Shown: piece after piece, positions 33,399 through 41,340 of the stretch | Layout: every line of letters begins with the position of its first letter | Position numbering within the stretch: position 1 is the stretch's first letter | Program-made: the position numbers and the translations under genes | The notes under the pieces: model-generated | Seen by the model: the letters and a program-made list of their open reading frames with translations, nothing else | What the model was told of the DNA's origin: nothing | Databases searched by the model: none | Assembly (NCBI GenBank): GCA_905221605.1 | Contig: CAJNDS010002088.1 | Coordinates: forward strand, 470,001 to 534,000 | Length of the DNA stretch: 64,000 nucleotides | Source: Symbiodinium natans | Taxonomy: Eukaryota > Sar > Dinophyceae > Suessiales > Symbiodiniaceae | Reading direction: 5' to 3'

Positions 33399-36300
33399 GC
33401 TAGAAGGGCTCAAGGTGGTTCAAACTGTGCATGTTTTGTTGGAGCAGAGAGCGGTGTCTTTGCTGCTACAGGCGATCCCGGAGAGATTGAAAACCGAGAT
33501 CGTTTCCACTCGAATGTTGGGGTCGGTGATGATATTTTACAAATTGCTGACGGTCTACCAACCAGGTGGAGCAAATGAGCGCAGCACAATGTTGAACTTC
33601 TTGGTGCAACCATCTTCAGCAACCTCAATTTCAGAGGCTATTAAGGGAGTGCGACAATGGGCGCAATGGCGTTCCCGATTAAGGGAGCTGCGAGCATCCG
33701 AGCCGGATGCTACCTTGCTTATCAAGGGATTGGATGCTTTATCATCCGCGTTGCTGGCAAAACACCCTACGGTGCATTTCAGAGTGGCATCCTTTCGGGA
33801 GAAATTGGGGGTGGACTACTCGCCGACCTCTGAAACTGCGACACAACTAGCTGAAATGTTACAGGCAGAGTTTGAACTGCTATTGCATAGTGCTGGTGAA
33901 CAAGAGGTGAAGCAGGACTCGGACGCCAAGAAAAGGGCCAGGTTAAATAAGGCCCAAAAGGGAACTGGTGACGAGACAGAGGAGGGTGACAAAGGCAAAG
34001 GGAAAGGAAAAAGGTACAGCGGAGATGGTGAACGTCCTTTCTGTTGGATATATGGGAAGACCGATGCAGGTTGCAAGTTCGGAGCCCGCTGTAAATTCCG
34101 CCATGACAAAGACTCCCTTGAGCGAGGAAGATGTTTTGAGTGTGGGGCCGTTGGCCATCTGCAGCCGCAATGTCCATATAAGGATGGTGCAAGTTCCAAT
34201 GTGGACTCAAACCCTGAGAGGAGTAGATCTAAAGGGAATTCTCCCAAAGGGGGAAAGGGCGGCAAAGGTGCGAAATGGGGAAATGCCAAAAAGGCAGAGG
34301 TAGCTGAAGGGGGAGATGAGACGGCTAATGCGGGATTGGATAAAGGTTCGGCAAGTCCCTCATCACCATCAACACCCAATCAAGTCCTTGCTGAAGCGTT
34401 GGAAGTGCTGAAATCTATGAAGCTGTCATCAGCGCAGTCAGCATCGAGCGGGGATCCCAGTGTTCGAATGTTATGTGGATCTGGATTGTTTCAGCAGGAA
34501 GGGAGAGTGGCGTTGGTGGATACGGCTGCTACGCATCTTGTGCGGACGCTTTTTCCATGGGAATGTTTACCCGACACTACTGTTATGGTGCAAAGCGCGC
34601 TTGGTGGTGTGGCAATGAGGATTACAGAGAAAGGGACGTTGATTAGGGAAGACAATGGGCCCCTGATTATCCCTCTCTGGTTGATTTTGGAGTTTGGGGC
34701 GAACCTCACGGTGATCAATGGGATGTGTCACGTGGGTGCAAAATCTTCGCTGGACCAGCTCTTGTGGTTTGAACATGGCTGTTTGGTTATGGATTACAAA
34801 ACAGCTGAAAAAATGGTTTTGCATGCTGAAAGGCAGCGTGCGTCTTGGTCCCATTCTCAATGGAGGAATGGAAGGGCGGACTGTGGAGTCGGTTCGTCGG
34901 ATGCCACGTTGTTGCCGAAGCAGGGAGAAGGCCGAGGAGTATGCGTTCTACATGTGGCCAGGGTTTCTGACACCAATGAGTGTTCGGGAATGGGCATGTT
35001 GGACTCGGGAGCATCACATCCTCTCAGATCACTTCGTCCTGGAGAACAGCTTCCGCAGCAAAAGGTGTTGGTGTCTTTAGCTGTTGGATCTCGGGAGATG
35101 TGTATTACCCCAGGTGGGACCCTGGTAACTCCTGAAATGGTAGATCCACTAGTGCCAATTGGCAAAGCGAGCGCCTTGGTTGGTCTCAGAGTTCAGTGGC
35201 GTGGTGGCAAGTGCACAGCCTCACATCCTGTTCTGGGGGAACTTCGCGTTCGTGATCTGAATGGGTGCCCTTGTTTGGAAAAGGAGGTGGCGCTTCAGAT
35301 CATTGATGAAATGGATTGGTGCTCACCAAAGCAAGCTTTGAAGGTGGCACGTATGGTTCAAGGGTGTCTGAATACGGACAACGAGGTGGCTGTAAAAACG
35401 TCGTTGCAAAGCGCAGCACGGACAGCGTCAGCGAATGAGGAGGAGTTCGTCCAGGCATGCTGGAGATTTCTTCGGTGGTATTATGGGAATATACCAGAAA
35501 ATATGCTGATGGAGCTGTTGCCACGTGGAGATATTGCAGCGTTGCCTTTCAACCGTCATAAAAGGAGACGGCTGGCACGAGCAAAAAGGGTGGTGGTACA
35601 CCTATTTTCGGGAAAACAAAAATGGCATTTTCCCAGTCGGGATGTGGAGGTACTGGAGCTGGATTTGACAAAAGGTGGTGACCTACATAATTCGAGCGTC
35701 TGGAAGTATCTTCTGCATCTGGCGGCTGAAGGAAAGGTGGTTGCTGTGGTGGGAGGACCTCCATGCAGGACAGTGTCAAGGTTGAGAGGTGAAGACGGTG
35801 GTCCACCTGTATTACGCCGGCGCTGTGGACCTGAACGGTTGGGGTTAAAGAGTCTTCCTTGGCCACATCAAGAATTAGCTCAAAAGGATGGTGTTTTACT
35901 TCTGAAGATGCTTTTCCTATATGACGTGGCGGTGCATTCAAGGTGTGGAACTGCTGAAGTCATCAATGGGAGTTCTGTCTTTTTTGGCATGGAAAGCCCT
36001 GGGGACCCTGAACTCATAGGGGAAGATTTCTCTCAGAACGGCAAGACGGTCTTGAGTGCTGAGGATCTGGTGGATGGTTCTCAGGAAGGGCTCTCAAGTC
36101 CTACCTTCTGGAGTTGGCCAGAGGTGAAAAGCTTTCGTGAGCGTTATGGAATGTTCGCTGCACACTTTGATCAAGGAGCGTTGGGACATGCTCTGGTGAA
36201 ACCTACGACTTTCCTGGTGTCTGATATGGAACTATGGGAATCGTTGGAACAGGTTCGCGTGGTTGTTCCGTGGTCAGCGACATTCGCTTCTACCCTGGAA

Positions 36301-37692
36301 GAGCGTATTGGACAATCCTCTATATGGGCGCGATGGGCGTTCGGATTGGTAAAAAGAATACGTCACAGGTTGGCACAATGGTTGCAGGAGAGCGATGCTG
36401 AACGGGAAACTGCAGTGTCAAAAAAGGAAGAACGAGAGGGAACGTTACGGAGGTTAACAGCTGAGGAGCGAGCTTTCCGTGACCATTGCCTAAGGGGGCA
36501 TATTCCCTTCAGACGTGAGGGTCAAATCTGTGTGTGTGCTGCTGGAAAAGAGCGTCGCCATTTGAGGCGAAAGCATGGGGATGCTTACACTTTATCATTG
36601 GACTTAGCGTGTCCATACAAGTGTTCAAAGGATGCTCACCAGCTGAAGCCACGACACGCTGTTATTGGTGTGTATCAATTTCCAATGTTGGATCCCAATG
36701 TGGGTCGCCCTCCGGAAAAGGAGGAAGATGCGGATGAGGTGGAAGATCAGGTGGTAGATGATGGTGCTGGTGTTGGAGAATGGTTAGGCGATGCAGTCGC
36801 TAACTTCGAGGAGGAAGACTCTGCGCCGGTGGAACCTGCGCCAGTTCTGGAGGCAGAGGTGTTGAAAATCCAAGCTTCTGAAAAATCCTGGAAGGAACTG
36901 AAGGACCACTTGACCCAACCTGTCCGTATGATCAACTTCGTTATGGTGGAGCCGATTGTGGATAAACAGCAAACAACTGTTTTGTCGGCAGTTCAAAGAA
37001 TGATGGTGCGCTTGCAGAGACATGGGTATCCGGTGTTGAGAATCCACTCAGATCGAGCGGGGGAGTTTGTCAATGCACGCTTCCGGTCCTTTTGCGAAAC
37101 TCGTCTGATATATAGGACCACTGGTGATCCTGGAGTCCCGCAAACAAATGGGCGCGCTGAAGCATGTGTGGGTTTATTCAAACGTGGTGTCAGGTCGCTC
37201 TTAAAGGAGGCGCGACTCGGGCCGGCGTACTGGGCACTGGCTGCTCGCCATTGGTCAATGTTACGGTGGCAGAAAGCTGAAAGGGAGTTGGGGTTGAATC
37301 CTAAAGCATTGCTTCCCTTTGGTGCTCAGATTCAAGTCAAACGTCGTCCGTGGGAGTTGCTGGGTCCGGATGGAACAAAGAAAGGTCGGCAATGGGTCGA
37401 TCGTACGCAGCCTGCACTTCTTTTAGGTCCATGCGATGACCTACCTGGTGGTTATTGGGTGGAAGCTCAAGGGACTGCAAAAGATCCGGATGAACTGGTG
37501 TTATTTCCCTGCACTACGATTTTTTCCAATATAGAGGAACCGCCAGAATTGGAGCTGGAAGGGGTGGTAGAAGAACAGGAGCCTTCTCCTCCAGAGCGTC
37601 GTCTCAAGGGGAAAAAACCGGCGCTTCAGTTCGCGATGAGGAAGGTCCTCCTTTACCTCCGCCTCGCGATCCTCCAGTTCGTCATCGGTTAA
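33361..37692 (+). CDS. pol: Gag C-terminus, zinc fingers, tandem protease, methyltransferase-like domain and integrase (frame 1)
   Basis: A 1,443-residue frame opening after a stop at 33358; the first codon is GTG, so it is read by frame change from Gag and not by independent initiation. Residues 1-200 complete the Gag core (ERRAVSLLLQAIP-like region). C228, C238, C244, H248 form a CCCH finger and C258, C261, H266, C271 a CCHC knuckle. D387 (DTAATH) and D548 (DSGASH) mark two retropepsin-like domains. Residues 747-960 hold the methyltransferase-like domain. H1042/H1047 with C1057/C1059 is a zinc-like integrase N terminus, and D1081, D1231, E1267 form the integrase triad. The frame runs out at 37692 with a non-homologous tail after about residue 1419, where the next frame takes over. 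Confidence 0.88.
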   Translation: MFLHWKGLGIKAELEGLKVVQTVHVLLEQRAVSLLLQAIPERLKTEIVSTRMLGSVMIFYKLLTVYQPGGANERSTMLNFLVQPSSATSISEAIKGVRQWAQWRSRLRELRASEPDATLLIKGLDALSSALLAKHPTVHFRVASFREKLGVDYSPTSETATQLAEMLQAEFELLLHSAGEQEVKQDSDAKKRARLNKAQKGTGDETEEGDKGKGKGKRYSGDGERPFCWIYGKTDAGCKFGARCKFRHDKDSLERGRCFECGAVGHLQPQCPYKDGASSNVDSNPERSRSKGNSPKGGKGGKGAKWGNAKKAEVAEGGDETANAGLDKGSASPSSPSTPNQVLAEALEVLKSMKLSSAQSASSGDPSVRMLCGSGLFQQEGRVALVDTAATHLVRTLFPWECLPDTTVMVQSALGGVAMRITEKGTLIREDNGPLIIPLWLILEFGANLTVINGMCHVGAKSSLDQLLWFEHGCLVMDYKTAEKMVLHAERQRASWSHSQWRNGRADCGVGSSDATLLPKQGEGRGVCVLHVARVSDTNECSGMGMLDSGASHPLRSLRPGEQLPQQKVLVSLAVGSREMCITPGGTLVTPEMVDPLVPIGKASALVGLRVQWRGGKCTASHPVLGELRVRDLNGCPCLEKEVALQIIDEMDWCSPKQALKVARMVQGCLNTDNEVAVKTSLQSAARTASANEEEFVQACWRFLRWYYGNIPENMLMELLPRGDIAALPFNRHKRRRLARAKRVVVHLFSGKQKWHFPSRDVEVLELDLTKGGDLHNSSVWKYLLHLAAEGKVVAVVGGPPCRTVSRLRGEDGGPPVLRRRCGPERLGLKSLPWPHQELAQKDGVLLLKMLFLYDVAVHSRCGTAEVINGSSVFFGMESPGDPELIGEDFSQNGKTVLSAEDLVDGSQEGLSSPTFWSWPEVKSFRERYGMFAAHFDQGALGHALVKPTTFLVSDMELWESLEQVRVVVPWSATFASTLEERIGQSSIWARWAFGLVKRIRHRLAQWLQESDAERETAVSKKEEREGTLRRLTAEERAFRDHCLRGHIPFRREGQICVCAAGKERRHLRRKHGDAYTLSLDLACPYKCSKDAHQLKPRHAVIGVYQFPMLDPNVGRPPEKEEDADEVEDQVVDDGAGVGEWLGDAVANFEEEDSAPVEPAPVLEAEVLKIQASEKSWKELKDHLTQPVRMINFVMVEPIVDKQQTTVLSAVQRMMVRLQRHGYPVLRIHSDRAGEFVNARFRSFCETRLIYRTTGDPGVPQTNGRAEACVGLFKRGVRSLLKEARLGPAYWALAARHWSMLRWQKAERELGLNPKALLPFGAQIQVKRRPWELLGPDGTKKGRQWVDRTQPALLLGPCDDLPGGYWVEAQGTAKDPDELVLFPCTTIFSNIEEPPELELEGVVEEQEPSPPERRLKGKKPALQFAMRKVLLYLRLAILQFVIG
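34042..34173 (+). other. CCCH zinc finger plus CCHC knuckle in Gag
   Basis: C-x9-C-x5-C-x3-H (residues 228-248 of the frame starting 33361) followed ten residues later by C-x2-C-x4-H-x4-C (258-271). The CCHC knuckle is standard nucleocapsid RNA binding. The added CCCH finger is a type more typical of host RNA-binding proteins. Lys/Gly-rich linkers lie on both sides. Confidence 0.85.
34510..35330 (+). other. two tandem retropepsin-like domains
   Basis: Two copies of the same layout: a DxxA(T/S)H active-site segment, then R-x-L, an E-x-LP stretch, a V-rich strand, and a GTL(I/V) strand about 45 residues after the Asp. Copy 1 (from D387) has DTAATH, with Ala in place of the conserved Gly. Copy 2 (from D548) has the canonical DSGASH. 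Retropepsins normally work as homodimers, so a fused pair could act as a single-chain dimer with one altered half. Confidence 0.7.
35590..36240 (+). other. cytosine-C5-methyltransferase-like domain
   Basis: Residues 744-960. HLFSG (747-751) resembles motif I, the AdoMet-binding loop, of C5 DNA methyltransferases. GGPPCRT (800-804 region, C802) resembles motif IV with the catalytic Cys. FGMESP (E878) sits where motif VI (ENV) would be. A later HALVKPTT segment (around K947) is conserved, from memory, in related dinoflagellate polyproteins. Motifs VIII-X and a clear target-recognition domain are not evident, so activity is uncertain. It lies between protease and integrase, a position not used in classical copia. 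Confidence 0.62.
36475..37300 (+). other. integrase, DD35E catalytic core
   Basis: An HHCC-like zinc module (H1042-x4-H1047, C1057-x-C1059, with atypical Cys spacing) is followed by the RNase-H-fold core: D1081 (LSLDLACPYK), D1231 (HSDRAGEF) and E1267 (QTNGRAEA). The D-E spacing is exactly 35 residues between. The first two Asp are 149 residues apart because an acidic, low-complexity insert lies between them. Confidence 0.85.
37605..37625 (+). other. frame 1 to frame 3 transition (-1 direction) at GGGGAAAAAA
   Basis: Downstream domains continue in the frame one base back, with open reading across GGGGAAAAAACC at 37608-37619. In frame 1 the codons are GGG AAA AAA CCG, so a -1 slip on Lys codons could join the frames. 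A one-base length error in the G4A6 run is equally possible. Confidence 0.5.
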
Positions 37693-37727
37693 CTGAAAAA
37701 AGCCCGGCCTCTTCACTGCGTGGTCAT

Positions 37728-38525
37728 GTGGGCTCCTTGCGCTTGCTTCGCAAGCGGGGGGAGAGTCCGCCCTTAGAAATTTTCGAGGATGACATGCAGG
37801 GTCTGGGGGAGCTGGAAGAAAATGCAGATGTCGAGGACAATGTTCCTGGTGATGAGTATTGGCCGACTTGCTGTTCTCCTCATGAAAATGCTTATTTGGT
37901 CTGCAAAAGTGGGACTGCTGAGGATGGAACACAGTTGGAAAAAGAAGAGCAAAAAGCCAAGTCAATGTATGAAAGGTCTATGTATGATTACGTGGACTGT
38001 GAGGAGCTTTTGGAAGGGATTGTATACCCAAAGAGGGTGAATCGAAGAGGTGGTATCAACAATTGGTGTACCAGTACGCGAGCTCTGGTGTTGGGCCACT
38101 ATACTCATGGCGGAGTGTGTGGTATCACAAAAGAGACCCATCGAAGACCATGGCTATGTCGTTATTTGGCATCATTCGTGAGGCACCACAATCCTGAAGC
38201 CAAATTTTCTGCTCTTCAAATCTCGTGCAATGCTCCGGTGTCATTGCATAGGGATAGTCACAATGAAAAACATTGCTGCAATTATGTGTGTGGCTTTGGT
38301 GACTATAAAGATGGTCAGCTGTGGGTTGAGGATGAAAAGGTTTTAGAGGAAGGAGCTGAAGTGGTGGAGCAATCTTATGAGAAGAAAGTCCTACCTGGAA
38401 AATTGGTGGATATTCACTGGAACTTCATGTCGTTCTTTCCGAGAAAGCTGCATGGCCCTATGCCTTGGAAAGGAAACAGGGTATCCTTGACAGGGTACAC
38501 ACACCTGTTTTTATGGAGCGTTTGA
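37728..38525 (+). CDS. 2-oxoglutarate/Fe(II) dioxygenase-like domain (frame 3)
   Basis: A 265-residue ATG frame, but the frame is open upstream to about 37590 and is best read as a continuation of the polyprotein. The metal-binding pattern of P4H-like double-stranded beta-helix oxygenases is visible: H174-R-D176 (SLHRDSHN), then GFGDYKDGQLWVED, then distal H242 (RKLHGPMPWKGNR) and R251 nine residues later in G-N-R-V-S-L, the expected 2OG-binding Arg. No member of the classical copia set has such a domain. It lies between integrase and reverse transcriptase. Substrate unknown; oxidation of methylated bases (TET/JBP-like), of RNA (AlkB-like) or of protein are all possible. The frame ends at 38525 just after the domain. 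Confidence 0.72.
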   Translation: MGSLRLLRKRGESPPLEIFEDDMQGLGELEENADVEDNVPGDEYWPTCCSPHENAYLVCKSGTAEDGTQLEKEEQKAKSMYERSMYDYVDCEELLEGIVYPKRVNRRGGINNWCTSTRALVLGHYTHGGVCGITKETHRRPWLCRYLASFVRHHNPEAKFSALQISCNAPVSLHRDSHNEKHCCNYVCGFGDYKDGQLWVEDEKVLEEGAEVVEQSYEKKVLPGKLVDIHWNFMSFFPRKLHGPMPWKGNRVSLTGYTHLFLWSV

Positions 38526-41155
38526 GCTACAAGGATAGGTGCTATCTTCTCCAATGCAAGTTTCCTCTTCCGGAACCACAGGCTGAAGAAGGTGAAAAAA
38601 GGAAGTGGTTAAAAATGACGTTGAAAGAGACCTCGCTGGACGACCTTGCAGAGGAAGTCGACTACGCTGTGTTCGAAGCGCATCAATGGGCTCTAGAAGA
38701 GCATTTGAGTATTCGACGCCTAATTGCTGAACAGGAATGTTGCATCTTGGACGAGTTCCATGGATCGGCCAATGAGTCGAGTGAAGAAAAAGGATCAGAG
38801 ACTAGAGAATGGCTGGTTAAAGCAAAAAGGGCTGAGGAACAGCTATCGAAGTTTTTGGTCAAAGCAGCTCAAGTTCAGCAAATGGTACAAGAAAATACCG
38901 CGCTTGAGGCAGCAGAGGAGGTTGAGTTCCTGCAAACAAAAACAATCCCTACACAAGAAGCCATGCAAGAACTGGAAAAGTGGAGGGAATCATTGTCAGA
39001 CGAGGTGACGTCTTTGGTGAAAGAGTTGGAGGTGGTGGAACCAACAACTCAAGAAAAGCTGGACAAATTGGCGGAAGAGCCTAATGCACCGGTGATTGAG
39101 TACGTTCCCAGTCTGGTGGTGTTTACCCGGAAGCAAGGGACAGGGAGGCGACGTGCCCGTATCTGTGCATGTGGAAACTTCATTTCGTCAACGGCAGCTA
39201 CAGAATATGAAGGGCCGAGGTCACTCAGTCGTCACTCGCTGTACGCTCCAGGTTTAGATTCAACTACATTCAGGTGTCAAGTGAGGCACGCAGCATATAT
39301 GGTGTGGATCATCGCTGGCTTAGACATTTCCAAAGCTTTTCTGACGGCGCCGATGAATAGGGCGCAAAGAGAAGGGCGTTTGGTGGTGGTGCAGCCCCCA
39401 AGGGCGGCGGTGAAATTGGGTCTTTGCACAAAAGAGGGGCGGTGGATTGTGAGGAAGGCCTTGTACGGTTTGGCCGAAAGTCCTGCAGCATGGGTGGAGT
39501 GGCGAGACCAACGTCTTCAAGGGATGTCTTGGGTGTCAAGGGATGGACAAGCAATGAGCTTTCAGAGGTCCAATGCAGACCCAAGTCTGTTCCTTATTAT
39601 GGCACAAGAAAAGCCGAAAGGTGCAAGCAAGTTGGTAGGGACAATGGGTCTTTACGTGGATGATTTTTTGATGGATGGGACTATGACAGTGCTCCGGGAG
39701 GCCTTGGAACAGATTAGGAAGGAGTGGAAAACTTCTGAACCCGAGTTCTGTGGTCCAGGCTGCGGTGATGGATTCCTGAAGTTTTTAGGTGTCCAAATCT
39801 GGTATCGAAATGGCAGCTTCTTTCTCAACCAGGAGGACTTTGTGAGAGATTTGCTGAACCGACGAGGGTATCAGATCGATGAAACTGGAAAAGGAAGTAA
39901 CCTGCCAATGGTGAAAGAAACTCCAGGTGAAGAAGAGGAGGTGGATATTCCTTCCTTGCGAGCGGCACAAGGTGCCGTAGGGGAGTTCCTCTGGGTGGCA
40001 ATCAAAACTCGACCTGATTTGGCGTTCTGCACGAGCCAGTTGTCTTTGTGGACATCCCGAAGGCCGCGATTTGTGGTTAAAAAGGCTGAGGAAGTTTTCC
40101 GATACCTTGCTGCAACTCCAACGTTAGGTTTGACGTTCGGAGCAATCGCAACATGCGAAAAAGAAAGAAATGAGGTGTTGCGTTATGGACGAGGCGTTAA
40201 GGTGGTGGAGTCCTACGCGGATGCCAGCTTTGCAGCAGGTGAAAACGAAAAGAGCCACTCAGGAGCGGTGGTGGTGTGGGGTGACTGTCCAGTGATGTGG
40301 GCAACACAAAGACAATCAACGGTGGCTTTAAGTACAGCTGAAGCTGAATTACATGCGTCCATAGAGGGAGCAACGATGATTCAGTCGTGCACCCCTATAA
40401 TTGCCGCTTTGGTTGGAACAGGTGAAGAATCGCTGCAAAAAGTGCTGTATACAGATTCGGTTTCAACGTGCTCGATCATTCAATATCCTGCTGGAAGCTG
40501 GAGGACAAGACACCTGAGAATTCGAGCAGCCGGTGTCAGGTCTCTGGTGGACCGTGGTTATATGGTGATAGCGCATCTTCGCGGTGAGTATATGATCGCT
40601 GACCTGTTGACTAAGTTGATGAGTGGACAGGTGTACGCAAAGCAAAAGGCACTTTGGGGTCTCCGACTGTTGGTACAAGGGACTGACTTGAAAAAAGCCT
40701 CGCTTGCAATGGCGGTCATGATGGTGGCTGCATCTCTGCAAGGGATGGCAACTGGTGGCGAAGAAGTGTCAACTGCTGGATTCTTTTGCTCAGAAGAAGG
40801 GGTGTGCAAGGTTGCCAACACGTCTGCGGTGATGGTTCTGGCTCAAGGTATTGAAATGGTTGTCAACAATTCAGACCTTGTTGCATATTTGGTGGCAGCG
40901 ATTATACTCTGGGAACTGGCATGGTGCCTCTTTCGACGGCTGTATAAATGGCTGTGGATCAAGAAAGCGGTGGTTATTCCTGCGAGTGCCACTTTGTATA
41001 CAACAGTGGGTGGGAACTGTATGCACGCAAGCAGTGACTGTGATGTTCTGCGATATTCACAGCTCAGAGCTAAGACGCTTTGTAAGCATTGCCTCAAGGA
41101 TGGCTGGGTGGTGAATGCTGAGTTCCTTGGTGAGGAACGAGCCGCTGGAACGTGA
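38465..41155 (+). CDS. pol: reverse transcriptase, RNase H and C-terminal membrane/zinc extension (frame 2)
   Basis: An 896-residue frame overlapping the previous one by 61 bp in the -1 direction. Residues 20-210 form a charged, coiled-coil-rich linker. Reverse transcriptase follows, with D287 (LDISKAFLTAPM), the LYGLAESPAAW motif typical of copia, and YVDD (D399, D400). RNase H has D586 (YADAS), E626/E628 (STAEAEL) and D664 (YTDS), ending with the MIADLLTK motif. After RNase H comes an unusual extension: hydrophobic stretches at about 745-762 and 806-835, then H854-x4-C859-x13-C873-x2-C876. The ATG at 38465 lies in the overlap and is not a convincing independent start. RT and RNase H make and process the element cDNA. 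Confidence 0.92.
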   Translation: MERKQGILDRVHTPVFMERLSYKDRCYLLQCKFPLPEPQAEEGEKRKWLKMTLKETSLDDLAEEVDYAVFEAHQWALEEHLSIRRLIAEQECCILDEFHGSANESSEEKGSETREWLVKAKRAEEQLSKFLVKAAQVQQMVQENTALEAAEEVEFLQTKTIPTQEAMQELEKWRESLSDEVTSLVKELEVVEPTTQEKLDKLAEEPNAPVIEYVPSLVVFTRKQGTGRRRARICACGNFISSTAATEYEGPRSLSRHSLYAPGLDSTTFRCQVRHAAYMVWIIAGLDISKAFLTAPMNRAQREGRLVVVQPPRAAVKLGLCTKEGRWIVRKALYGLAESPAAWVEWRDQRLQGMSWVSRDGQAMSFQRSNADPSLFLIMAQEKPKGASKLVGTMGLYVDDFLMDGTMTVLREALEQIRKEWKTSEPEFCGPGCGDGFLKFLGVQIWYRNGSFFLNQEDFVRDLLNRRGYQIDETGKGSNLPMVKETPGEEEEVDIPSLRAAQGAVGEFLWVAIKTRPDLAFCTSQLSLWTSRRPRFVVKKAEEVFRYLAATPTLGLTFGAIATCEKERNEVLRYGRGVKVVESYADASFAAGENEKSHSGAVVVWGDCPVMWATQRQSTVALSTAEAELHASIEGATMIQSCTPIIAALVGTGEESLQKVLYTDSVSTCSIIQYPAGSWRTRHLRIRAAGVRSLVDRGYMVIAHLRGEYMIADLLTKLMSGQVYAKQKALWGLRLLVQGTDLKKASLAMAVMMVAASLQGMATGGEEVSTAGFFCSEEGVCKVANTSAVMVLAQGIEMVVNNSDLVAYLVAAIILWELAWCLFRRLYKWLWIKKAVVIPASATLYTTVGGNCMHASSDCDVLRYSQLRAKTLCKHCLKDGWVVNAEFLGEERAAGT
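38510..38520 (+). other. frame 3 to frame 2 transition (-1 direction) at GTTTTTA
   Basis: The upstream frame reads CTG TTT TTA TGG; a -1 slip on G-TTT-TTA would continue as ATG GAG CGT in frame 2, the reverse transcriptase frame. The heptamer is one base off the canonical T-TTT-TTA slippery site. A T5 length error would look the same. Confidence 0.5.
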
Positions 41156-41327
41156 ATTTTCCAAGTGCGAGGTGAAGAAATCCTCAAAGGTAAAGGATTC
41201 AGCCAATGAGCTGAAGGTTCGTCCTGGAAGACGTTAAACCACAATGTGCATTTCAAGCAGCTGGCTGCTGCCTAAATGGCGGTTTTTGGCCAAAGATTTG
41301 CACCTCCAATGTGTCCTAGGAAATCCT

Positions 41328-41340
41328 AGGACAGGGGGAG
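41328..41340 (+). other. polypurine tract
   Basis: AGGACAGGGGGAG ends exactly where the 3' LTR begins. Its purine-only core AGGGGGAG is the expected primer for plus-strand DNA synthesis. Confidence 0.8.

Noticed and set aside
33779-34379. Minus-strand frames of 143 and 187 codons opposite the Gag zinc fingers
   Set aside because: Antisense shadows of a clearly coding plus strand, with low-complexity Ser/Pro content and no domain.
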